Of a stretch of DNA of 64,000 nt, positions 18,920-27,155 are shown piece after piece. The translations under genes were made by a program, and so were the position numbers. This DNA is from Pedobacter sp. N36a. Its GTDB lineage: Bacteria; Bacteroidota; Bacteroidia; Sphingobacteriales; Sphingobacteriaceae. Position 1 is the first letter of the stretch; each line of letters begins with the position of its first letter. The DNA lies in the NCBI RefSeq assembly GCF_014472395.1, contig NZ_JACSZW010000008.1:159026-223025 (forward strand), written 5' to 3'. Under the pieces are notes generated by a model. That model was not told where the DNA came from. It did no database searches and saw only the letters and a program-made list of their open reading frames with translations.

Positions 18920-20377
18920 ATGGAAGTCAAAAATTTAGAACCTCAGGAACTTTGGAGTAATTTTGCTGCTTTGAATGCAGTGCCCCGCGCTTCAAAAAAA
19001 GAAGAACGTGTGATTGAATTCATGGTTCAATATGGCCACAGCTTAGGGCTGGAGACCGTTCAGGACAAGACAGGTAATGTGGTGATCAAGAAACCGGCTA
19101 CTCCAGGTATGGAGAACAGGCAAACGGTAATCATGCAGTCACACTTGGATATGGTTCATCAGAAAAATGGCGACCGCAACTTTGATTTCGCTACACAGGG
19201 AATTGAAATGTTTGTGGATGGAGATTGGGTACGGGCAAACGGTACAACTCTGGGCGCAGATAACGGGATTGGTGTAGCCACCATTATGGCGATTCTTGCC
19301 TCCTCAACCATTGTACACCCGGCTATTGAAGCGATGTTCACCATCGATGAGGAAACTGGGATGACCGGTGCTAAAGAATTAGACCCTTCAAATTTTACGG
19401 GAACAATTTTGTTGAACCTGGATACAGAAGAAGATGATGAATTGACCATAGGCTGTGCCGGTGGGATAGATACCAATAGTATTTACATTTACAAGCAACA
19501 TCCGATCGCTACAGATCACCTGGCGTACCAGATTACGGTTAAAGGATTGTTGGGCGGCCATTCCGGTATGGACATCCATAAAGGTAGAGGAAATGCCAAT
19601 AAACTGATGAATCGAATTTTAAATGCGATGCTGAAATCTTCAGACCCGCAATTGTGTACCGTAGACGGTGGTAGTTTAAGAAACGCGATCCCTCGTGAAT
19701 CTAAAGCAGTAGTGGCCATTGCTGCAGCACAAAAAGATGCTTTCCTGACGAATTTTGCTGATTTTTCGGCTGTATTAAAAGAAGAATATAAAAGCATAGA
19801 AACGGCAATGAACATCAGCATCGAAGAAACTGAGCTTCCAGCACATGGAATGGCTAAAGTGGATTTCGTGAAAATTGTGAATGCAATTTATTCCTTGCCA
19901 AATGGGGTGTTCAGAATGAGCCCGGATATTAAAGACCTGGTAGAAACTTCTTCAAACCTGGCAAGAGTGATCATTAAAGGTGGTGAGTTTATCACACAGT
20001 CACTGCAGCGCAGCAGTGTGGAAAGCACAAAAGATGATGTAGCTTTCGCAGTTGGCGCAGCATTAGAAAATATGGGCTGTGACGTTTCCCGCAGTGGAGA
20101 TTATCCAGGATGGAAACCAAATGCAGACTCAGATATCTTAAGGTTAATGACCAAATTATATCAGGCTACATTTAATGCGGAACCAAATGTAAATGCTTGT
20201 CATGCGGGATTAGAATGTGGTATTTTAGGAGCCCATCTGCCAGGTATGGATATGATTTCTTTCGGACCAACTATCCATGGTGCACACTCACCGGATGAAT
20301 GTGTAAAAATTTCTTCTGTACAGAAGTTCTGGGGTTATTTATTACAAGTTCTTCAAGAAATTCCAGAAAAGAAATAA
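18920..20377 (+). CDS. pepD: Aminoacyl-histidine dipeptidase (Xaa-His dipeptidase, M20 family)
   Basis: At 485 residues this matches the usual length of PepD. Metal-binding motifs of the M20 fold are present: QSHLDMVHQ, GADNGIGVATIMAIL, DEETGMTGA and the C-terminal GPTIHGAHSPDE. A lid domain interrupts the catalytic domain. The enzyme is a cytosolic, two-zinc dipeptidase that cleaves Xaa-His and many other dipeptides. It has its own promoter and terminator and is probably monocistronic. Confidence 0.92.
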   Translation: MEVKNLEPQELWSNFAALNAVPRASKKEERVIEFMVQYGHSLGLETVQDKTGNVVIKKPATPGMENRQTVIMQSHLDMVHQKNGDRNFDFATQGIEMFVDGDWVRANGTTLGADNGIGVATIMAILASSTIVHPAIEAMFTIDEETGMTGAKELDPSNFTGTILLNLDTEEDDELTIGCAGGIDTNSIYIYKQHPIATDHLAYQITVKGLLGGHSGMDIHKGRGNANKLMNRILNAMLKSSDPQLCTVDGGSLRNAIPRESKAVVAIAAAQKDAFLTNFADFSAVLKEEYKSIETAMNISIEETELPAHGMAKVDFVKIVNAIYSLPNGVFRMSPDIKDLVETSSNLARVIIKGGEFITQSLQRSSVESTKDDVAFAVGAALENMGCDVSRSGDYPGWKPNADSDILRLMTKLYQATFNAEPNVNACHAGLECGILGAHLPGMDMISFGPTIHGAHSPDECVKISSVQKFWGYLLQVLQEIPEKK

Positions 20378-20478
20378 ATCTTTATAGATCATATATTCTT
20401 AACCTGAACTTTACAATGCAACCTTAGTTTTGCGCTATAAATATTTGGTTAGTATTTATAAGTTTAGGTTTAGTTGAT

Positions 20479-20515
20479 ACAAAAGCCCCGATGGATGTCA
20501 GGGCTTTTGTCTTTT
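20479..20515 (+). terminator. Intrinsic terminator after pepD
   Basis: A perfect 10-bp stem ACAAAAGCCC/GGGCTTTTGT (20479-20488 and 20501-20510) is followed by a T-rich stretch. The A-rich left arm gives a T-rich tail on the minus strand as well, so it could also act on transcripts coming from the opposite side. Confidence 0.7.
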
Positions 20516-20857
20516 ATTTACTTTTTGGTAAACTGTTAATCCACTCTCTGATCAATTGTACCCCTTCTCTATGAGTTAAGGTTCTTGCGAGTTCCGGCAT
20601 GGCTGTTCCTGGTTCAGTACTGTTCATCCGATAATATAGAATCGATTGATCCGCATTTCCTGGAATAATGTCGTAATCCAATCCACCGGTACCACCTCCT
20701 GCCGATACGGGTGCTTTTTTAAAGCCCAGATGACCCGGGTCCTTTTCCGCATAATCCAGAAAAAGCCCTGTATTGTAAGCATCCCCGCCTTTAGTATGAC
20801 AATGCGCACCATACCGGTAATTCATCCCCCGCTGCAAATAAGAAATGATCTGAATGG
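20514..20857 (-). pseudogene. Decayed C-terminal fragment of a multiheme cytochrome c-like protein
   Basis: The open frame encodes about 110 residues that resemble the C-terminal heme domain of secreted diheme-cytochrome-like proteins (family recalled as SO_0930/HNE_0200-type), with AHCHTKGGDAYNTGLF, GGLDYDIIPGNADQSI and MPELARTLTHREG. Two features argue for decay. The CxxCH heme motif reads GAHCH: the first cysteine is Gly, one base from Cys (GGT versus TGT at 20808-20810). The rest of the protein is missing, because the OmpA gene ends at 20861, immediately upstream, and no ATG with a signal peptide precedes the domain; only a TTG at 20837 or an internal ATG at 20825 is available. It may be a remnant left by a deletion. 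Confidence 0.6.
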
Positions 20858-20860
20858 ACC

Positions 20861-21379
20861 TTATGATTTTAACAGGACGATTTCTACCCTTCGGTTTTGC
20901 AATCTTCCTTCTTTAGTTTTATTGTCGCCAATAGGTTTGGTGTCACCAAGACCTGCAGTTTTAATCCGGTTTGCCGAAATTCCCTGACTCACCAGGAAGT
21001 TTTTTACCGATACGGCACGCTTTTCTGATAACCATTGGTTATAAGTAGCCGTCCCCGTTTTATCGGAATGTCCTGCAACCATAATGTTATTTGCCTGCTC
21101 ATCTTTGATGACATTGGCAACTGCCAAAATTCTCTTTTTTGCAGCTTCACTTAAATAAGAAGAGTTGGTAGGAAATAAAACCTCAGAGCTGAACGTGAAT
21201 TTTAAGCCCTCATCTGTGCGTTCAATCTGATCTTCAGGAAGGTCTTTTTTCATTTTATCCAGCGCTTTGTCTGTACTTTCTGCTACTGGAGCCGCGGTAG
21301 TTACAATCGTCTTTTTTGTCTTACAAGAAAGGGTAACGGTAAGCAATAATGCTAAAATTAGGTTTGTTTTATGTGTCAT
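20861..21379 (-). CDS. OmpA-family peptidoglycan-associated lipoprotein
   Basis: The 172-residue protein has a lipoprotein signal with lipobox TLSC (Cys19) and a C-terminal OmpA-like domain from about residue 65. The peptidoglycan-binding pattern is clear: VAGHSDKTGTATYNQWLSEKRA and, near the end, GRLQNRRVEIVL. It should sit in the outer-membrane inner leaflet and bind meso-diaminopimelate in peptidoglycan. It is divergent from the dGTPase gene. Its downstream side is occupied by the cytochrome remnant. Confidence 0.88.
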   Translation of the reverse strand: MTHKTNLILALLLTVTLSCKTKKTIVTTAAPVAESTDKALDKMKKDLPEDQIERTDEGLKFTFSSEVLFPTNSSYLSEAAKKRILAVANVIKDEQANNIMVAGHSDKTGTATYNQWLSEKRAVSVKNFLVSQGISANRIKTAGLGDTKPIGDNKTKEGRLQNRRVEIVLLKS

Positions 21380-21431
21380 TAAGAAACGAAATTAACCGTA
21401 AATATAGCCATTAATCAGGCGATTATTCCTT

Positions 21432-21439
21432 TACCTTTG
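21432..21439 (+). promoter_or_regulatory. Candidate -7 box for the dGTPase gene
   Basis: TACCTTTG matches TAnnTTTG and lies about 45 bp before the ATG at 21484. No TTTG is seen at the expected -33 distance. Confidence 0.35.
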
Positions 21440-21483
21440 TATCAAGTTTAAGATAACCAGGAATTAACAATTTAATCCATTAT

Positions 21484-22827
21484 ATGAATTGGGAAAAATT
21501 ATTGTCGGCAAAACGCTGGGGAAATGAAGATAGATTTGCAGGAAATCAAAAAGAAGCCAGGTCAGAATTTCAAAGAGATTATGACCGGATCATCTTCTCT
21601 TCTCCTTTTCGCAGATTGCAAAACAAGACCCAGGTATTCCCACTTCCGGGAAGCGTATTTGTGCACAACAGACTAACGCATAGTTTAGAAGTAGCCAGTG
21701 TGGGCCGCTCTTTAGGGACTATATTCTATAATAAGTTCAAAACTCAGGATCCAAATGTGGACGAAACCTGTCCGCTGCTCTGCGAAATTGGTAACATTAT
21801 CGCCTCTGCCTGTCTGGCTCATGATTTGGGGAACCCCGCTTTCGGTCATTCCGGAGAAGCGGCCATCTCTCATTATTTCACCAATGGTGATGGAAAAGCT
21901 TATCAGGATCAAGTCAGTAAAGCCGAATGGAAAGACCTGATTAATTTTGAAGGAAATGCCAATGCCCTGAGGATCCTGACCCATCAATTTGCAGGAAAAG
22001 GGACCGGAGGATTTGCGCTTACCTATGCAACCCTTGCCGCAATTGCCAAATATCCTTGCGCTTCCCTTGCCGGACACAACAAAGAGAATATCTACACCAA
22101 AAAATATGGTTTCTTTCAATCGGAGCAAAGTGGTTTTGAAAAGATTGCGGTAGAAATGGAGCTGATCAAAGTGCAGGAGGAACCGATGGTGTACAAACGA
22201 CATCCATTGGTGTACCTGGTGGAGGCCGCCGATGATATTTGCTACAACATCATCGATCTGGAAGATGCCCATCGCCTTAAAATCCTTTCCTATGCGGAAG
22301 TGGAAACCTTGCTGATCCCTTTATGCAATGATCCTAAATTGCCTGAGCGTTTAGCTACTATAGAAGATGATGATGCTAAAATTACGCTGATGCGAGCAAA
22401 ATCGATTAGCACGCTCATCGGCTTATGCTCAAACGTGTTTTACGAACAGCAGGAAGCCATACTGAGTGGTGATTTCAACCAGAGCTTAATGGATGCAATA
22501 GAACAGCCCTTTCTTTCCGTAATGAAAGAAATTGAAAGAATTTCCTATAAAAAGATTTACAATTATGCCTCAGTAGTTCAGATAGAGGTGGCTGGCTACA
22601 AAGTAATGGGTGGTTTATTGGAAGAGTTTATTCCTGCCTATTTGCAAAATGAGTCGAAGTACCATAAAAAACTGGTGGAACTGATTCCAAAACAGTTCCT
22701 AACTCAGGAAACTGACACTTATACTAAAATTCAATCGGTATTGGATTTTATCTCTGGTATGACGGATATTTACGCGGTAGAGTTGTTTAGAAAGATCAAA
22801 GGAATCTCATTTCCTTCAATGAGCTAA
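21484..22827 (+). CDS. dgt: Deoxyguanosinetriphosphate triphosphohydrolase (dNTPase, HD domain)
   Basis: The 447-residue protein carries the HD-domain metal site: RLTHSLEVASVGRSLG supplies the first histidine and CLAHDLGNPAFGHSGE the His-Asp pair. The N-terminal FQRDYDRIIFSSPFRRLQNKTQV stretch is characteristic of dGTPases. The enzyme hydrolyses dGTP (and sometimes other dNTPs) to the nucleoside and triphosphate, adjusting nucleotide pools in the cytosol. It appears to be a single-gene unit with an upstream -7 box and a terminator just after the stop. Confidence 0.93.
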   Translation: MNWEKLLSAKRWGNEDRFAGNQKEARSEFQRDYDRIIFSSPFRRLQNKTQVFPLPGSVFVHNRLTHSLEVASVGRSLGTIFYNKFKTQDPNVDETCPLLCEIGNIIASACLAHDLGNPAFGHSGEAAISHYFTNGDGKAYQDQVSKAEWKDLINFEGNANALRILTHQFAGKGTGGFALTYATLAAIAKYPCASLAGHNKENIYTKKYGFFQSEQSGFEKIAVEMELIKVQEEPMVYKRHPLVYLVEAADDICYNIIDLEDAHRLKILSYAEVETLLIPLCNDPKLPERLATIEDDDAKITLMRAKSISTLIGLCSNVFYEQQEAILSGDFNQSLMDAIEQPFLSVMKEIERISYKKIYNYASVVQIEVAGYKVMGGLLEEFIPAYLQNESKYHKKLVELIPKQFLTQETDTYTKIQSVLDFISGMTDIYAVELFRKIKGISFPSMS

Positions 22828-22838
22828 TCCCTATTTAG

Positions 22839-22882
22839 GATGGATTCCCATACCTGTTATGGTTATGAGAATCCATCTTTTT
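22839..22882 (+). terminator. Intrinsic terminator after dgt
   Basis: GATGGATTC at 22839-22847 pairs with GAATCCATC at 22869-22877, with further CATA/TATG pairing inside, and five T residues follow. It starts 11 bp after the dgt stop. Confidence 0.75.
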
Positions 22883-22894
22883 GCAGCTTCAAAG

Positions 22895-24451
22895 CTAAGA
22901 ACTGCAGGATAAAGTGGCACTGCCAGGCTGTTCATTTGCCCATTGTGGTCTTAATGCAAAAAACTCATCATGAGCTTTTGAATAAGGATCACTTAATGCC
23001 GCTTGTAGTTTTTTGAAAAGTCCATCATCTCCTTTTTCAAGCTCATAGATCGCCTGATATAATAAATAGTTTCGTAGGATAAACCTTGGATTGCTGGCGC
23101 GCATTTTTGATTGAGCATCTGCTCTGGATAGGTTGTTTTTTGCCAGACGTCCCTGATAAGCAAAGATATTTTTAACCAATAATCCCTGTTCGATCTCAGA
23201 TAGGTCATGGTATAAAGCAGCGTCAAAATGAGCAGCAATGTCAGCAGTCGCTGTTAAGCCTTCAGGGAGATCGCCTAACAATTGATAGAAAATAGTCATA
23301 TCTGGCTGCAGGTTGGCCAGTAGATTTTCGAAATCATCAATCAAAGCAATATCGCCATCAGACAACTCATCGAACCCCATCTTGTTGGCTTTCATCGAAT
23401 AAAATTGCTCGTAGAAAATCGGGCCGAAACTTTCCACCGCACTGATCAGTTCTTTTGGATCTTCAAATAAAGGAGAAATCGCATTGGCCAGACAACTCAG
23501 GTTCCAGTAAGCAATAGAATGCTGTTTGCCATAAGCATAACGGAGCCCCGGATGATCCGTAGTGTTCGGACTGAAATTCAAGTCGTAAGCATCCAGGAAA
23601 GAGTAAGGTCCGTAATCTATGGTCATGCCAAGAATAGACATATTATCCGTATTCATTACCCCATGTACAAATCCCACTCTAAGCCATTCTACCACCATAA
23701 AGGCAGTACTTTCCATTACCTTTTTGAACCAATTTAAGGTTTGATCAGCACCCGTAAGTTCTGGGTAGAATTTGGCAATAGTCCAGTCAACTAGTTTTTG
23801 TAAGTTTTCATATTCTTTTCTGGCGGATAACATTTCAAAGTTCCCGAAGCGTAAAAAGCTAGGTGCAGCCCGCATCACAATTGCGCCTGGCTCTGGAGCG
23901 GGACGGCCATCATAAAACATATCTCTCATCACCAGATCACCTGTTGCCACCAAACTCAAAGCTCTGGTAGTTGGAACACCTAGATGATGCATCGCTTCGC
24001 TCATCAGGTATTCTCTAACTGATGACCTCAATACTGCTCTGCCATCCGCACGGCGAGAATAGGGGGTAAGACCGGCCCCTTTTAATTGCAATTCCCAGGA
24101 TTTACCGTTTGCTAATGGCCATTCACCTAGGGTGATCGCTCTGCCGTCTCCCAATTGCCCTGCCCAATTTCCAAACTGATGCCCTGCATAGCAAGCCGCA
24201 TAAGGTTTCATACTGGCATTAATCGCGTTGCCGCCAAGAATGTTCAGGTCGTTCTCATCTGGCTCCTCGATACCTAGCTCGGCAGCAAGATCTCCGGTCC
24301 ATGCCAATAGCTTTGGCTGTTTAACCGGACTGGGTAAAACCCTGCTATATAATACTCCTGGAGTTTGACGGGGCTGCGGATCGCCGCTTTGATCGCCGTC
24401 AAAAGCTTCAGTAAAATCATTGACAAATTTATGGGTGCTCAGGTGCTGCAT
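22895..24451 (-). CDS. selO: Protein adenylyltransferase SelO (YdiU family)
   Basis: The 518-residue pseudokinase-fold protein shows SelO features: YAGHQFGNWAGQLGDGRAITLGE, LKGAGLTPYSRRADGRAVLRS and GVMNTDNMSILGMTIDYGP. SelO transfers AMP from ATP to Ser, Thr or Tyr of partner proteins and is linked to redox stress. It ends in CSS, with Cys516 at the third-last position, the place where the eukaryotic selenoprotein has selenocysteine. The length is slightly above that of E. coli YdiU. It is convergent with dgt and divergent from the next plus-strand gene. Confidence 0.93.
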   Translation of the reverse strand: MQHLSTHKFVNDFTEAFDGDQSGDPQPRQTPGVLYSRVLPSPVKQPKLLAWTGDLAAELGIEEPDENDLNILGGNAINASMKPYAACYAGHQFGNWAGQLGDGRAITLGEWPLANGKSWELQLKGAGLTPYSRRADGRAVLRSSVREYLMSEAMHHLGVPTTRALSLVATGDLVMRDMFYDGRPAPEPGAIVMRAAPSFLRFGNFEMLSARKEYENLQKLVDWTIAKFYPELTGADQTLNWFKKVMESTAFMVVEWLRVGFVHGVMNTDNMSILGMTIDYGPYSFLDAYDLNFSPNTTDHPGLRYAYGKQHSIAYWNLSCLANAISPLFEDPKELISAVESFGPIFYEQFYSMKANKMGFDELSDGDIALIDDFENLLANLQPDMTIFYQLLGDLPEGLTATADIAAHFDAALYHDLSEIEQGLLVKNIFAYQGRLAKNNLSRADAQSKMRASNPRFILRNYLLYQAIYELEKGDDGLFKKLQAALSDPYSKAHDEFFALRPQWANEQPGSATLSCSS

Positions 24452-24551
24452 AGGTAATTCTGAATTTTACGTTGATTGCAAATATCAGGTTAATTCAGGA
24501 ATTACCGCTCAGTACTTACATCTGAACTAAGTAATTTTTTTGCCTCGACAC

Positions 24552-24607
24552 AGATACTTATATATCTAAATATATAGATGTTAATAATTATAGATATATA
24601 GGTATCT
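24552..24607. repeat. 17-bp AT-rich inverted repeat between selO and the next gene
   Basis: AGATACTTATATATCTA at 24552-24568 is matched by an inverted copy at 24591-24607, 16 of 17 positions identical, with a 22-bp AT-only or nearly AT-only spacer. A second nested dyad, TATAGATA/TATCTATA (24589-24596 and 24603-24610), overlaps the right arm. It lies in the divergent gap between selO and the 24748 gene. It could be a protein-binding operator or a cruciform; no T-tract makes it a normal terminator. Confidence 0.6.
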
Positions 24608-24722
24608 ATATCTTATCCTTGACAATTCCTTTTAAATACTCCCTAAGACTGATAGTTTAAAGAGAGGTGCTGGCTGCCCTGTTTTCTTTGTTGAGAAAGA
24701 GGGCTAAACTCCTTGTGTTTTA

Positions 24723-24730
24723 TACCTTTG
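24723..24730 (+). promoter_or_regulatory. Candidate -7 box deciding the start at 24748
   Basis: TACCTTTG matches TAnnTTTG. Transcription would begin near 24736, downstream of the in-frame GTG at 24667 but before the ATG at 24748, so the ATG is favoured. Confidence 0.4.
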
Positions 24731-24747
24731 GCAAAAAAGAAATCTTG

Positions 24748-25320
24748 ATGACAATATTGAATCATTTTGTAGATGTATATAAATATGTATTGCTATTGCT
24801 GCTGCTCTCCACTATCAGTATTTCAGTACATGCCCAGGAGATCATAGATTGCGAAAAGGCATTAGATCAGGAGCCATATTTTGTACGACATAAATCTGGC
24901 GGGAAAGACCAGGCTTTGCAGCGGGATATTGAAATATTAAAACGCTGTGGCAATTTTAACCCGGTAGACAGTGCTTTTCTAAAAGGCAATATGCTGGGGA
25001 TGTTAATGCTGCAGGAAGTGAGGGCTGGAAAACCCGCTACATATCGTACGATGGTAGACTTCTTTCAGAATTTCAGGAAAACAGCTGAATACAAGGATTT
25101 TTCCTATGGTTTAGCATTGTATCGGAAAATAGGGGAGAAGAAGGTGAACCTGCAGGATTGGCCAGCCGATCAGGAGTTATTCGTCAGGATGGGCTTTACC
25201 ATCAATGACCTGGAGGATTTTAAAATTTTCATCTCCCGGCCCGCGCATGCTGAGTTGAGTTACTTGCAGGTTTTCTCTAAGTATATGAATGAGATTGAAG
25301 CGATGAGGGTTGATAAATAG
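24748..25320 (+). CDS. Secreted protein of unknown function
   Basis: The protein has 190 residues from the ATG at 24748. A Sec signal peptide follows (VYKYVLLLLLLSTISISVHAQ), so the mature protein should be periplasmic or outer-membrane associated. A longer frame from GTG 24667 would bury this signal 27 residues inside. The mature part is mixed helical with two cysteines early (IIDCEKAL and LKRCGNF) that could form a disulfide. I do not recognise the family. No operon partner is evident; the radical SAM gene 88 bp downstream has its own -7 box. Confidence 0.6.
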   Translation: MTILNHFVDVYKYVLLLLLLSTISISVHAQEIIDCEKALDQEPYFVRHKSGGKDQALQRDIEILKRCGNFNPVDSAFLKGNMLGMLMLQEVRAGKPATYRTMVDFFQNFRKTAEYKDFSYGLALYRKIGEKKVNLQDWPADQELFVRMGFTINDLEDFKIFISRPAHAELSYLQVFSKYMNEIEAMRVDK

Positions 25321-25384
25321 AAGATCGACTGATCCATCAAAAAATTACTCCTTAGCTAAGAAAAGGTATTAAAAATAAAAGCCG

Positions 25385-25392
25385 TACTTTTG
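25385..25392 (+). promoter_or_regulatory. Candidate -7 box for the YhcC-type gene
   Basis: TACTTTTG matches TAnnTTTG and lies 16 bp before the TTG start at 25409. It supports transcription separate from the preceding gene and an early start for the radical SAM protein. Confidence 0.4.
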
Positions 25393-25408
25393 TGAAAATT
25401 TAAAGCAA

Positions 25409-26365
25409 TTGGGAACTCTACTGGACTTAGGAATAAAGGGATATAATAATTACGGAACGCACTTGAAAGAGAAGTATAAGGGGCAGCGTGTATTCAAAGT
25501 AATCGTTGATGGTGGTTTCACCTGTCCGAATCGTGATGGCAGCAAAGGCTATGGCGGTTGTACCTATTGTAACGTAGATTCATTTACACCAGAGCTTTCT
25601 AGAAAATTGCCAACTATCCGTGAGCAACTGGAACAAGGGATAGAAAGAGGTAAAGGCTTTTATAAAGCAGATAAGTTTATTGTCTATTTTCAGCCGAATA
25701 CCAATACCTATGCGCCAGTACATTATTTAAAAATGATGTATGATGAAGCACTTTCCATCAATACGGAAGATGTAGTCGGTTTTTCTGTAGGAACCCGCCC
25801 AGATTGTATCGATGCTGAAAAAGTAGCACTTTTAGAAAGTTATGCCGATCGTTTCGATGTAGATTTAGAAATGGGAATGGAGTCTATATATGACGAAACC
25901 CTGAACCAGATCAACCGTGGCTGCAGTCATGCGGAATTTGTAGCAGCAGTTAAATTGCTGGACAACTCTAAGCTCGACCTATGTGTGCATACGATCTTTG
26001 GTTTTCCATGGGAAACAGAAGAAATGATGCTGGGTTACATCCATGAAATCAATAAATTTCCTAAAATCAAATTCGTTAAATTCCACCACCTTCACGTAGT
26101 AGAAGGGTCTATCATGGGTGCGAAATATAAAAAAGAACCCTTCAAGCTTTTCAGTTTAGAGGAATATACAGATTTCCTTTGTAAGGCAATTCCATTGCTA
26201 CGTCCGGATGTGGTCATTCAACGCTTATTTGGAATTTCTGATTGGGATTTATTGATCGCACCAAACTGGGGATTAAACAAATCTGCTATTCAGACTTATA
26301 TCGATAAAGAAATTGAACGCAGAGGAGTAGTGCAAGGATCAGCTTATGTTCCAGTAGTGGAATAA
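25409..26365 (+). CDS. Radical SAM protein, YhcC/TIGR01212 family
   Basis: The 318-residue protein has the family's atypical [4Fe-4S] cysteine motif C-x11-C-x2-C (Cys39, Cys51, Cys54) in TCPNRDGSKGYGGCTYC, followed by FQPNTNTYAP, GTRPDCI and DLEMGMES motifs of the radical SAM barrel. Its reaction is uncharacterised; relatives are widely conserved and sometimes linked to RNA modification or stress. The start is a TTG at 25409, since the next ATG would remove the N-terminal part of the barrel. The 3' end overlaps the convergent SRPBCC gene by 22 bp. Confidence 0.9.
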   Translation: MGTLLDLGIKGYNNYGTHLKEKYKGQRVFKVIVDGGFTCPNRDGSKGYGGCTYCNVDSFTPELSRKLPTIREQLEQGIERGKGFYKADKFIVYFQPNTNTYAPVHYLKMMYDEALSINTEDVVGFSVGTRPDCIDAEKVALLESYADRFDVDLEMGMESIYDETLNQINRGCSHAEFVAAVKLLDNSKLDLCVHTIFGFPWETEEMMLGYIHEINKFPKIKFVKFHHLHVVEGSIMGAKYKKEPFKLFSLEEYTDFLCKAIPLLRPDVVIQRLFGISDWDLLIAPNWGLNKSAIQTYIDKEIERRGVVQGSAYVPVVE

Positions 26366-26826
26366 TCGCCAAACAGTTCGATCACCTTTTTCTTTCTAAA
26401 CTCAAAAACTTGCTGTAATTGTGCAGCGACGAATAAACTATTGGCCATTTGTCCTAAAATGCCCATGGGCATACCGTAAGTTAAAATGTCGGCCATTTCC
26501 ACGCCGCCATCGATCGCACGGAAGTGATGCTGGTGGTGCCAGAACTGGTATGGGCCAAAACGCTGCTCATCTATAAAGTATTCCTGGTCTTTTACCTGGG
26601 TGATTTCCGTCATCCAGTTCAGTTTAATACCTAATAACGGTGATACTTTATAAGTAATGATCATTCCCGGGTACATCTTCTCTCTTAATTGTGATCCGGA
26701 AGTAACCTCAAAGGCCATTTCTGGAGGAGTGATCTTCGCTAAATTCATTGGAGAAGAGAAAAAATCCCAGGCCTCCGCAAGACTAATCGGTAACTGCTGA
26801 CTAAATTTTAAATGGTATGCTTTCAT
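26344..26826 (-). CDS. SRPBCC-family ligand-binding protein
   Basis: The 160-residue protein has the START/Bet v 1-like SRPBCC pattern: an N-terminal FSQQLPISLAEAWDFFSSPMNLAKITPPEM, an antiparallel sheet, and a long C-terminal helix. Bacterial relatives are annotated as cyclase/dehydrase or cell-division inhibitor-like proteins, but their ligands are mostly unknown. The protein lacks a signal peptide and should be cytosolic. The gene is tail-to-tail with the YhcC gene, overlapping its last 22 bp. Confidence 0.82.
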   Translation of the reverse strand: MKAYHLKFSQQLPISLAEAWDFFSSPMNLAKITPPEMAFEVTSGSQLREKMYPGMIITYKVSPLLGIKLNWMTEITQVKDQEYFIDEQRFGPYQFWHHQHHFRAIDGGVEMADILTYGMPMGILGQMANSLFVAAQLQQVFEFRKKKVIELFGDYSTTGT

Positions 26827-27155
26827 CGTATAGCTAAGATACGTTTTTTCTCTATTTCTGGTTTTTGTGCCTTAAAAATCTTTAAATCAAATCGTTTTTA
26901 TGTGTTTTTCGGTTTTTAATGCTGTTTTTTTTAAATATTTCAATTTAAATTAGGTGTCATATGGTCTTTTTGTGATTTTTCTATTTATTGTGATCAATTT
27001 TTGAGGCTTTTGTTTGCTTTTTATCGGTATTTTAAGAATTTATATAATGTTTTAGTGGTTTTGTTGTCTTTTTATTTCTGTTAATTCTATTTATTCCTTA
27101 GTTTTATGAAAAAATAAGCTGAAAAATCAAATTTAAATCTTAAAAACCGAGTATT
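26827..27155. other. T-rich gene-free leader upstream of amt
   Basis: These 329 bp contain no ORF of note. The plus strand is strikingly rich in T runs (TTTTT repeated many times from 26840 to 27110), with few A runs until the last 50 bp. A TAGTTTTA at about 27100 resembles a -7 box. The stretch probably holds the amt promoter and control sites and, on the left, the SRPBCC promoter. Confidence 0.5.

Noticed and set aside
21712..22272. 186-codon minus-strand ORF opposite dgt
   Set aside because: It overlaps the conserved dGTPase domain entirely and shows no family pattern.
24540..24620. AT-rich palindromes as a replication origin
   Set aside because: No DnaA-box cluster, dnaA gene or parAB genes are nearby; an operator or cruciform is the simpler reading.
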